From Halorubrum ruber (lineage in GTDB: Archaea; Halobacteriota; Halobacteria; Halobacteriales; Haloferacaceae), in the NCBI RefSeq assembly GCF_018228765.1, contig NZ_CP073695.1, positions 1,054,001 through 1,118,000 on the forward strand: a stretch of 64,000 nt of DNA, read 5' to 3'. Below the pieces are notes generated by a model. It saw nothing but the letters and a program-made list of their open reading frames with translations. It was not told the DNA's origin and did not search any database. A program made the position numbers and the translations under genes. Positions 1 to 6,899 of this stretch are shown piece after piece. Numbering within the stretch: the stretch's first letter is position 1; the number at the start of each line of letters is the position of its first letter.

Positions 1-552
1 GTCCCATGAGACGGTCTTCCACTCGCCCGAGCCCCGCGGGCCGACCCGCTTCATCGGCTGCCGGACGCGGTAGCTGTCGAAGGCCGTCTGGATGCCCGCC
101 TGTCCCTTCAGGCAGATCCGGCCGCCCGAAAGCGACCAGCGGTCGGTGTCGACGTCGCCGCTCCCATCGACGTCGCCCATCGCCACGTCCTCCGGGTCGC
201 TGTCGTAGGGGACCTGCGAGAACGGTTGCGTGGTGAGGAACGAGTACGGGTTTCCGGCGAGCTTCCGGACGAGCGAGCTGTACTCGCCGGTGCCGCTCCC
301 GTCCGCGAGCCTGACCTTGATCGGACAGAACGTGTTACACTGGCCGCAGGTTGTGTGTATCACGTCGCTCGCGCCGTACTCGCCGTACTCGTCGCCGACG
401 TAGTGGTGTTCGTCGTCGGTCCACAGGTCGTCGACGTCCACGTCGACCGCGGCGTTGCTCGCCGCCGCGATAACTCCGATACTCCCGGCCGCCTTGACGA
501 AGTCGCGACGCGAAACCCCCGCGCCGCCCTCGCCCGAATCGTCGGAACTCAT
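1..552 (-). CDS. Molybdopterin oxidoreductase catalytic subunit, N-terminal part (PsrA/TtrA-like)
   Basis: Only the first 184 codons lie in the window; the gene runs off the left edge. The start is a twin-arginine signal (SRRDFVKAAGSIGV, about residues 14-27), so the mature enzyme should act outside the membrane. Next comes CGQCNTFC, the CxxCxxxC iron-sulfur motif of the DMSO-reductase superfamily, and later GGRICLKGQAGIQ. Its ATG overlaps the stop of the NrfD gene (ATGA), so it is the third gene of an operon ferredoxin-NrfD-catalytic subunit. The family reduces polysulfide, thiosulfate, tetrathionate, arsenate or related acceptors; the visible part does not tell which. The order B-C-A is seen directly. 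The respiratory role is inferred from the family. Confidence 0.85.
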   Translation of the reverse strand, partial: MSSDDSGEGGAGVSRRDFVKAAGSIGVIAAASNAAVDVDVDDLWTDDEHHYVGDEYGEYGASDVIHTTCGQCNTFCPIKVRLADGSGTGEYSSLVRKLAGNPYSFLTTQPFSQVPYDSDPEDVAMGDVDGSGDVDTDRWSLSGGRICLKGQAGIQTAFDSYRVRQPMKRVGPRGSGEWKTVSWD

Positions 553-1820
553 TCGTGGTCACCTCCGGAAAGCGGGGTCAACGGAAGCGTCTCCGCGCCC
601 AGCGTGTACAACAGCAGCCCGACGCCGATCATGCCGACGCTCGTTCCCCACTCGACGAGGGTCGGGAAGTACGACCCGTGAGGGAGCCCCTCCATCACGG
701 GCATGACCTGCGCCGGAACGACGATGTTGAACCGCACCGCGACGATTCCGACGACGACGCTCAGCCCGGCCAGAACCATCACCGAGGGCGAGCGCCGCCA
801 TGACCGCTTGCTCAGCAACACCATGGGGAATACCCAGCTGAAGCCGACCATGAACCACCAGAACGACCACGACATCGGGCCGTACATGATCACCTGCCAG
901 GTCTCGATCTCGTGGGGGTGGAGGCTGGCGATCGCGATGAACGTCTCGATGGCGGTCAGCGCGGCGTCGACGATAATGAAGCCGATCACCAGCTGTGCGA
1001 GCCGATCCAACAGGTCAGGGTCGACCGACTCGCCGTCGAACAGCCGGGTCCGAAGCACGTAGATCAGCATCACCAGGGCGGTCCCGCTGAGTAGCGCCGA
1101 GACGACGAATATCACCGGGAACAGTCCGCTGTTCCAGTACGGACGGGCCTTCGAGACGGCGAACAGCACGCCGGTGCCGCCGTGGACCATGAAGATCGCC
1201 AGCGGGATCCCGACGACGCCGGCCCGCTTGAGCCAGCGTCGGTCGAACGCCTGCGACGCCTCGCTCGTGTCGAGCCGGCCGAGCGCGAGCGCCGCGTAGA
1301 ACCGCCTTTTGAGCCCCGAAGTGCGCTCGGCGACCCGCGCAAGGTCGATCCGCATCGAGAAGTACAGCTCCGTGATCAAGATCCCGATGTAGGCCACGTA
1401 GGCGTGGACCTCCCACGAGAGCGCCGAGGTCAGCTGGCGCCAGAGGAACGGGAAGTACATCCGGTCCATCCGCCCGAGGTCGATCCAGACGAACAGCAGC
1501 GCCACCGCCATGCTGATGACGGCTGCGAACAGCGCCTCGCGGTCGATCCGGTGCATCCCCTCGACCTCGAAGACGTTCGCCATCGTGCTCACGAGGAAAG
1601 CGCCGGCCGAGAGGCCGACGAAGTAGATGTAGAACGCGACCCACGCGCCCCACGGGACGACGCTCGTGAGGTTCGTGCTCGCCATCCCCTCCGTGAGCCG
1701 AAAGTACGTCGCGTACGCGCCGACGGCGACGAGGACGCCGACGACCGCGTACCAGGCGACGCGCAGCCGGTCGTCCTCGAACCCCGGGTCGAACTCGACG
1801 TGTGGACTCTGTGTCGCCAT
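549..1820 (-). CDS. NrfD/PsrC-type polytopic membrane subunit
   Basis: A 423-residue protein with about ten hydrophobic segments, matching NrfD/PsrC quinol-interacting membrane anchors. In this family the subunit takes electrons from the quinone pool and passes them through the four-cluster ferredoxin to the molybdenum subunit. It starts 4 bp after the ferredoxin stop and its TGA overlaps the start of the catalytic subunit, so the three genes are probably cotranscribed and translationally coupled. The membrane segments are broken by soluble loops, for example KRRFYAALALGRLDTSEASQ around residues 170-190. Family identity is confident; the terminal acceptor is unknown. Confidence 0.88.
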   Translation of the reverse strand: MATQSPHVEFDPGFEDDRLRVAWYAVVGVLVAVGAYATYFRLTEGMASTNLTSVVPWGAWVAFYIYFVGLSAGAFLVSTMANVFEVEGMHRIDREALFAAVISMAVALLFVWIDLGRMDRMYFPFLWRQLTSALSWEVHAYVAYIGILITELYFSMRIDLARVAERTSGLKRRFYAALALGRLDTSEASQAFDRRWLKRAGVVGIPLAIFMVHGGTGVLFAVSKARPYWNSGLFPVIFVVSALLSGTALVMLIYVLRTRLFDGESVDPDLLDRLAQLVIGFIIVDAALTAIETFIAIASLHPHEIETWQVIMYGPMSWSFWWFMVGFSWVFPMVLLSKRSWRRSPSVMVLAGLSVVVGIVAVRFNIVVPAQVMPVMEGLPHGSYFPTLVEWGTSVGMIGVGLLLYTLGAETLPLTPLSGGDHE

Positions 1821-1824
1821 GGGT

Positions 1825-2868
1825 CTATTTGAGGTAGTAGACGTTGGGGTCGGTCCCCTCGTCTTCTTTCAGTTGGAACGCGCGCGACGAGTCGGCCATC
1901 TTCGCGACCTCGCTGTCGGGGTTCTCGAGATCGCCCATGTTCCGGGCGTCGCCGACGCACGTCTCGACGCAGGCCGGCTCCTCGCCGCGCTCTAACCGGT
2001 GCGTACAGAAGCTACACTTGCGGATGTTGCCGATCGGCGACTCGCCCTCCTCGCGCGGGCCGCGGTCAACGCCGTACTCCGGGCTCGTGACCTCGCCCGC
2101 CCCCTCGACCTCGTCGTCGTAGTTCTCGCCGAAGTCGAAGTACCGCGCGCCGTACGGGCAGGCGATGTTGCAGTACCGACAGCCGATACAGCGGTCGTAG
2201 TCGATGTTGACCACGCCGTCGTCCATCTTGTACGTCGCCGAGACGGGACACACCTGAACGCACGGCGGGTTGTCGCACTGCATGCACGGGCGCGGCACGT
2301 TCGTCCGCGTGACGTTCGGGAACTCGCCGTGTTCCTCCTCCATCACGACGTTGTACGAGACCCCGGGCGGGGTTCGGTTCTCGGACTTGCACGCGACCGT
2401 ACACGAGTCGCAGCCGACGCACTTCTGGAGGTCGATCACCATCCCCCACTTCTCGTCGCCCGCGCCGATCCCCCCGTCCGACTCGTCTCCCGCCTCGTCC
2501 TCGACCTGCGCCGTCTCCGTCGAGAACGTGTCCATTGACCCGACGGCACAGCTGAGCGACTCGGCCGTCTCGGTCGAGACCGTCTGGTCGCCCGAGTCGA
2601 CCGCCGGGTTCGGCGTCTCGCGGTACGCCTCGCCGAACTCCGCGGCGGCGGCCTCGTCGTACTTCTCCCAGTAATCGTCGCCGGTGATCTCGCCGCGAGC
2701 GACGCGCTGCGCGTCCTCGGCCATCGCGACGCCGAGGTCGGTGTCCGCCTCGACGTCCGCGAGCTCCTCCCGCGGGTCGGGCCGCTCCGCTTCCACCATC
2801 GCGTCGAGGTCGGCTTTCCCGACGTTCGGGATGCCGGGGAGGGTGTCCCCGTCGTCAGCGGTGCTCAT
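1825..2868 (-). CDS. Four-cluster ferredoxin subunit (PsrB/TtrB/DmsB-like)
   Basis: About 347 residues. The C-terminal two thirds carry four cysteine groups typical of electron-transfer subunits of molybdoenzymes: CVGCDSCTVAC, CMQCDNPPCVQVC, CIGCRYCNIAC and CSFCTH with a later CVETC. These would hold four [4Fe-4S] clusters linking the NrfD anchor to the catalytic subunit. The first roughly 140 residues are not ferredoxin-like: they are acidic, with an EDAQRVARGEITGDDYWEKY segment of unknown role, and have no signal of their own. Such subunits are normally carried out with the Tat-exported partner. I chose the ATG at 2868; a GTG three codons upstream (2877) is possible. First gene of the operon. 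Confidence 0.88.
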   Translation of the reverse strand: MSTADDGDTLPGIPNVGKADLDAMVEAERPDPREELADVEADTDLGVAMAEDAQRVARGEITGDDYWEKYDEAAAAEFGEAYRETPNPAVDSGDQTVSTETAESLSCAVGSMDTFSTETAQVEDEAGDESDGGIGAGDEKWGMVIDLQKCVGCDSCTVACKSENRTPPGVSYNVVMEEEHGEFPNVTRTNVPRPCMQCDNPPCVQVCPVSATYKMDDGVVNIDYDRCIGCRYCNIACPYGARYFDFGENYDDEVEGAGEVTSPEYGVDRGPREEGESPIGNIRKCSFCTHRLERGEEPACVETCVGDARNMGDLENPDSEVAKMADSSRAFQLKEDEGTDPNVYYLK

Positions 2869-2980
2869 CGCCACCACCCGTCGCCGGTCGTCTCGCCGAC
2901 GGGCGCTCGGTTCCGCGCCGGCCGGTTAGTCCTGGAGGTCATACGCGTGAACGTACGCAGACCCCGGTGGAAAGGGTGAT

Positions 2981-2995
2981 ACCAATACAGTTTGC
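2981..2995 (+). promoter_or_regulatory. Candidate regulator-binding site 1
   Basis: The sequence ACCAATACAGTTTGC shares 13 of 15 bases with site 2 (3034-3048), exactly 53 bp away, about five helical turns. Both sit between the molybdoenzyme operon and the divergent Bat-family regulator. The ACC-N7-TT-N-GG skeleton resembles, from memory, the haloarchaeal bop-type activator sequence recognised by Bat; this copy ends GC instead of GG. The duplicate is seen; function is inferred. Confidence 0.5.
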
Positions 2996-3033
2996 CCCGG
3001 CCGCTCTCCGAGGGAACACCCCATATTCCGGGT

Positions 3034-3048
3034 ACCAATACTGTTTGG
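3034..3048 (+). promoter_or_regulatory. Candidate regulator-binding site 2
   Basis: The sequence ACCAATACTGTTTGG fits ACC-N7-TT-N-GG completely and contains the imperfect dyad CCAA-N6-TTGG. It repeats site 1 with two mismatches at 53-bp spacing. The rest of this intergenic region (2869-3136) shows no other clear structure; a TATA-like TATTATC lies at 3106-3112 in front of the leader ORF. Confidence 0.5.
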
Positions 3049-3136
3049 ATCGGGGGATCGGTCGGCCGGATCGACCGTTTCGCGCCCCGCGACGGCGACC
3101 GCCGATATTATCACCGAGAACGGACACCCCCCGGAC

Positions 3137-3217
3137 ATGAACGCACCGTACCGAAGCGGACGAACGACCGGCGGGGCAGAGACGACGGTCCGCCGAGGGA
3201 GGGAACGGAGCGGATGA
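3137..3217 (+). CDS. Short leader ORF overlapping the Bat-like regulator start
   Basis: A 26-codon, arginine-rich ORF (begins MNAPYRSGRT) starts about 28 nt downstream of a TATTATC box, the usual spacing for a leaderless haloarchaeal transcript. Its TGA overlaps the regulator ATG as ATGA, so ribosomes reaching the regulator would have to read through it first. A second ORF with the same length and arrangement precedes the HalX regulator at 33637. The layout is seen; real translation and a control role are inferred. Confidence 0.4.
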   Translation: MNAPYRSGRTTGGAETTVRRGRERSG

Positions 3218-5055
3218 ACTGGATCATCGCGCTCTCGATCGGGCTTCGGCTGCTCGGCGTCGGCTACTCGGTCCTGCTGCTCGCGAGCACCCGCGATCGG
3301 CGGTTCGGCTTCCTGACGCTGCTTTTGACCTTCATGACGCTCCGGCAGCTGCTCACCGTCCGGACGGCGACCACGGGGGTCGAGGAGCTCCCCGGGCTCG
3401 TCGTGAGCGGGCTCACCCTCCTGACGGTGTACTACCTCTCCGAGTACGTCGACGAGGAGGACGCCGTCAAAGCGCGGCTAGAGCGGGCGAACGAGCGGCT
3501 TCGGGGCTTCCGGAAGGCCATCGAACACGCCGGGCACGCGATCTTCCTCACGGACCCGGAGGGCACCATCGAGTACGCGAACCCGGCCGTCGAAACGGTC
3601 ACGGGGTACGGACCGGACGAGGTGGTCGGCGAGAATCCCCGACTCTGGCAGTCGGGGAAACACGACGACGAGTTTTACGAGGGGCTCTGGGAGCAGATCG
3701 AGTCGGGGTCGGTGTGGGAGGGCGAGCTGACGAACCGCCGGAAGTCGGGGGAGCTCTGCTGGATCGACGCGACGATCGCGCCGATCACCGAGGACGGCGA
3801 GGTGGACCGCTACGTCGCGATCGAGCGCGACGTCACCGAACGGAAGGAACGCGAGCTGCGCATCGAGGACCAGAACGAGCGGTTGGCCCTCCTGAACAAC
3901 ACGAACGAGGTGCTGCGAGACGTCAACCGGGAGCTCGTCGCCGCGTCGACGAGAGCCGAGATCGAGGCCGCCGTCTGCGAGCAGTTCGCCTCCGCCGAGC
4001 TCTTCGACGTGGCCTGGACCGGCGGACGCGGGCTCGTCGACGGCACCGTCAGTCCGCGCTCGTGTTCGGGGGCCGACGTCGACGCGCTCGACGGCCACAT
4101 CGAGACGCTGTGCGCCACCGACCCGACGCCGATCGAGGCGGCGCTCGACGCCTCCCGTCCGGTGTTCACCGAGGTCGACGACGACGACCTCGCCGGATGT
4201 CCCGGTGAGTCGCACTGCGTCGTGGTGCCGCTCGCGTACCGCGGCGCGGAATACGGCGTACTCGTCGTGATGACCCGCAACGCCGACGCGTTCGACCTGA
4301 TCGAGCGCGACATCTTCGCAGAACTGGGCCGCACCGTCGCCGACGCGATCAGCGCCGTCGAGAGCAAGCGGACGCTCGCCGCGGACAGCGTCACCGAGCT
4401 GGAGTTCCAGCTGACCGGGATCGACGAGCCGCTGGCGACCATGGCGGCGGAGCTGGACTGTACGGTCGACGTCGAGCACGTCGGCGGCGGCGAAGACGAC
4501 CGCGTCCAGTACGTCACGGTCGCGGACGCCGAACCGGATGCCGTCTCCGAGTACGCCGCCGGCGCCGACGGCGTCGACGCGGCACAGCACGTCTACACCC
4601 ACGAGGGACGCTCGCTGTTCCGGTTCTCGCTCGGCGAGCGGTCGATCGTCGCGACGCTGGCGCAGTACGGCGCGGGCGTCGAGTCGCTCTCGGTCGCCGG
4701 GACGAGCGGGACGCTGGTCGCGCACGTCGCCAGCTCGAACGACATCCGCTCCGTCGTCGACGCACTTCAGACGGCGTACGACGGGCTGACGCTCGTCGCG
4801 CAGCGCGAGCGCGAGCGGGACGTCCAGACCGAGGCCGGGTTCCGGAAGCAGTTAGCGGGGGCGCTGACGGACCGACAGCGCGAGGCGGCGCGCACCGCGC
4901 ACTACGCCGGGTTCTTCGAGTGGCCCCGCGAGCACACGGGCGAGGAGGTTGCGTCGATGATGGACATCTCACAGACGACGTTCACACAGCACCTCCGGGC
5001 GGCCGAGAACAAGCTGTTCGCCGCGCTGTTCGACGACGCCGTCACGGTGTCGTAG
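3214..5055 (+). CDS. Membrane-anchored PAS-GAF-Bat family transcriptional regulator (HTH_10)
   Basis: A 613-residue protein. Residues 1-85 hold about three hydrophobic segments. A PAS domain follows (about 98-206, with FLTDPEGTIEYANPA and a closing RDVTERKERE), then a GAF-like domain (about 222-372), a Bat-type linker domain (about 390-540) and the HTH_10 helix-turn-helix (about 551-602, LTDRQREAARTAHYAGFFEW). Bat/DmsR-type proteins activate genes in response to oxygen, light or redox state. Its divergent position beside an anaerobic-respiration type operon suggests it controls that operon. An in-frame extension to 2992 is rejected: it crosses the intergenic sites and has poor coding character. 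The ATG at 3214 overlaps the stop of a 26-codon leader ORF. Confidence 0.85.
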   Translation: MNWIIALSIGLRLLGVGYSVLLLASTRDRRFGFLTLLLTFMTLRQLLTVRTATTGVEELPGLVVSGLTLLTVYYLSEYVDEEDAVKARLERANERLRGFRKAIEHAGHAIFLTDPEGTIEYANPAVETVTGYGPDEVVGENPRLWQSGKHDDEFYEGLWEQIESGSVWEGELTNRRKSGELCWIDATIAPITEDGEVDRYVAIERDVTERKERELRIEDQNERLALLNNTNEVLRDVNRELVAASTRAEIEAAVCEQFASAELFDVAWTGGRGLVDGTVSPRSCSGADVDALDGHIETLCATDPTPIEAALDASRPVFTEVDDDDLAGCPGESHCVVVPLAYRGAEYGVLVVMTRNADAFDLIERDIFAELGRTVADAISAVESKRTLAADSVTELEFQLTGIDEPLATMAAELDCTVDVEHVGGGEDDRVQYVTVADAEPDAVSEYAAGADGVDAAQHVYTHEGRSLFRFSLGERSIVATLAQYGAGVESLSVAGTSGTLVAHVASSNDIRSVVDALQTAYDGLTLVAQRERERDVQTEAGFRKQLAGALTDRQREAARTAHYAGFFEWPREHTGEEVASMMDISQTTFTQHLRAAENKLFAALFDDAVTVS

Positions 5056-5081
5056 CTGTCCGCGGGACCGGCTCCGGTCGG

Positions 5082-6245
5082 CTACGGCGTCAGCCGGTCG
5101 ACCGAGAGCCACTCCACGTCGGCGTCGAGGGTCGCGCCGGCGGCGCCGTCGCTGGAGCGCTCGCCGCCGACCGCGGTCAGCGCGAACGCCATCTCCTTGC
5201 GGACGCCGCCCGCGAGCCGCACGTCGAGCGAGAGCTCGCGCGGCGAGAACTCGTGGTCCGGCCCCACCACGCGCACGAGGTGCTCGGAGTGCGGGAGGTC
5301 GTCGACCGTCTCCACGTCGAGGTACGTCCGGAAGTCGGCGCCGAACTTGAAGCCGGTTTTCGGCACCGCGTCGGCCGCGCGGAGGCGCTTATAAACCGCG
5401 AGCCGGCGGTCGAACCGCTCGCCCTCCACGTCGCGGCCGCGGGCGACGACTCTGGCGGCGGCGTCACCGGCGTTCGCGTCCGCGTCCTCAGTTCTCTCGC
5501 CTTCCACCGACGCCGACAGCGACAGCCGGCCGTCTGCCGCGAGCGATGCGGCCTCGACGAGCGAGAGCTGGAGCGCGCCCTCCACGTCGGCGGCTCGCCC
5601 CGTGAGCGGCCGGCCGTAGAAGCCGCGCTCGTAGAGGTCCTCGGGGGCGTCCCAGACGACGACGCGATCGGCGAGGAGGACGCCGGTCAGGTCGCTCGGC
5701 GGCTCGTAGTCGGTCGCGCCCTCGATGCCGCCCGCTTCGGCCGCGAAGTAGGTGATGTCGGACTCCTCGTCGACGACCGCGAGGGTGCGCCCGGCCAGTT
5801 CCGCGGCCGCGACGGACTCGCGTTCGCCGACGACCTGTATCGGGTACTTCACGTTGCCCGTGTCGGGCGTTTCGCCGCGCTCGTAGGCGACGAAGTCGAC
5901 CGCGTCGCTCGGGGCGTCATCCCCGCCCGGCCACGGCTCGCGGGCGGGCGAGAGGTAGAAGCCCCGGTCGCGGAGGTCGGAGTAGACGAGGAAGCGCACC
6001 GCAAAGCGGTCGGCCGCGGCCGCGCTCGCGACGAAGAAGCGCTCGAAGCCGACGGGATCTGAATCATCGCTCAGCGTTATCCCGGAGAGGTCGCCGCGGA
6101 ACAGCAGGTGGGCGGCCTCGACCCGCGAGAGCGCGATCTCGTTCCCGTCGAGCGGCCGCCCGTACCCCCGGGCGTCGTAGAAGCGCTGGCGGGCGTCCCC
6201 GCCGACGCGGACCGCGTCGCCCCGCAGGTGTCCCGTCGGTTGCAT
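5082..6245 (-). CDS. endA: tRNA-intron lyase (splicing endonuclease), fused-repeat type
   Basis: A 387-residue protein made of two related halves, the large fused form of archaeal EndA that acts as a homodimer. It cuts both splice sites of pre-tRNA introns at bulge-helix-bulge structures, leaving 2',3'-cyclic phosphate ends. The catalytic triad is visible in the C-terminal half: Tyr about 308 (FRTYLDVE), His about 319 (PHSEHLVRV) and Lys about 350 (GGVRKEMAF). The N-terminal half keeps the fold (ALSRVEAAHLLFRGDL) but lacks the triad, as expected. The ATG at 6245 is preferred over a GTG at 6254. The ligase partner RtcB and archease lie 18 kb away in the same window. Confidence 0.93.
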   Translation of the reverse strand: MQPTGHLRGDAVRVGGDARQRFYDARGYGRPLDGNEIALSRVEAAHLLFRGDLSGITLSDDSDPVGFERFFVASAAAADRFAVRFLVYSDLRDRGFYLSPAREPWPGGDDAPSDAVDFVAYERGETPDTGNVKYPIQVVGERESVAAAELAGRTLAVVDEESDITYFAAEAGGIEGATDYEPPSDLTGVLLADRVVVWDAPEDLYERGFYGRPLTGRAADVEGALQLSLVEAASLAADGRLSLSASVEGERTEDADANAGDAAARVVARGRDVEGERFDRRLAVYKRLRAADAVPKTGFKFGADFRTYLDVETVDDLPHSEHLVRVVGPDHEFSPRELSLDVRLAGGVRKEMAFALTAVGGERSSDGAAGATLDADVEWLSVDRLTP

Positions 6246-6324
6246 ATCAGTCACCGCGGCCGGCCGAGGGAAGGGGGTTGCGGTCGATACGCGCTTGACT
6301 GTGGTCTGTCCGATCGGGACGGAA

Positions 6325-6778
6325 GTCGTTTATAAATGCGAGTTTCAAGCATTGCCGACGGCTGTTTATATGTGATTAGCAGCATATCGGCGGCGAACAC
6401 CGCCAAATCCCCAGCCGCTCACTTATAAATAATCGACTGCGGATCGACGACGGATACCTCCAAAGCCCCAGCCGGGAGGCGGGCGCACGCTCGCTGCGGT
6501 CCTCGGTCGCTCGCGCTGCTCGCTCCCTGTGGTCCTTGCGTCGTCATCAGAACGCCCCGCGTTCTGATTGGCTCACGAGAGCTTCGCTCTCGTGAACGCC
6601 TGCGCCCGCCTCCCGGCTGCCCCTTTGAGTCCCACCCGACCGCACCGCAACCGCGCCTCACGCCTCCCCAGCCTCGCGGCTCACGGCTCGCGGCTTCGCC
6701 GCTCGCGTTCGCCGCGTCCCTCGCGCGTGCTGGCTCGCGGCCGCCGAGGGCGGCCGCTCGCAGGCGCACGCCACCGCG
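6325..6778 (-). repeat. Dispersed structured repeat, copy A
   Basis: One of four full copies (others at 18180, 37349 and 52529) of an intergenic element. In element orientation: GCGGTGGCG start, a short GCGGCCGCC/GGCGGCCGC hairpin, the block CGAGGCTGGGGAGGCGTGAGG, the box GGGACTCAAAGGGGCAGC, a long stem with a roughly 110-nt apical region, then trailing units ending in TTTATAA. Here the stem arms are 6469-6487 and 6601-6619 (19 bp, perfect). They differ from copies B and D at two adjacent pairs, changed on both sides. The apical region holds two small perfect hairpins at about 6547-6569 and 6582-6602. It fills most of the gap between endA and cdc48. Arginine/proline-rich ORFs here are not genes. 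Confidence 0.85.
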
Positions 6779-6899
6779 GCCGCTATTTATAAGCAACTGT
6801 CACTACCCTCCCGACCGTTTTGGATCGATATCCGCGGCCGGGAACCCGCTCGCGACGGCGTCGGACAAGGATAAAGAGCCGCGGGCCGGAAGGGTGTGT

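Noticed and set aside
2992-3213. N-terminal extension of the Bat-like regulator to 2992
   Set aside because: It would start inside operator site 1 and cover site 2. The sequence is Arg/Pro-rich without family similarity, and the membrane helices begin right after the ATG at 3214.
6419-6796. Proteins with a GWDSKGQPGG-like stretch inside the dispersed repeats (also near 18392, 37474 and 52541)
   Set aside because: They are translations of the structured repeat. The shared stretch reads the box GGGACTCAAAGGGGCAGC, and starts and ends differ between copies.
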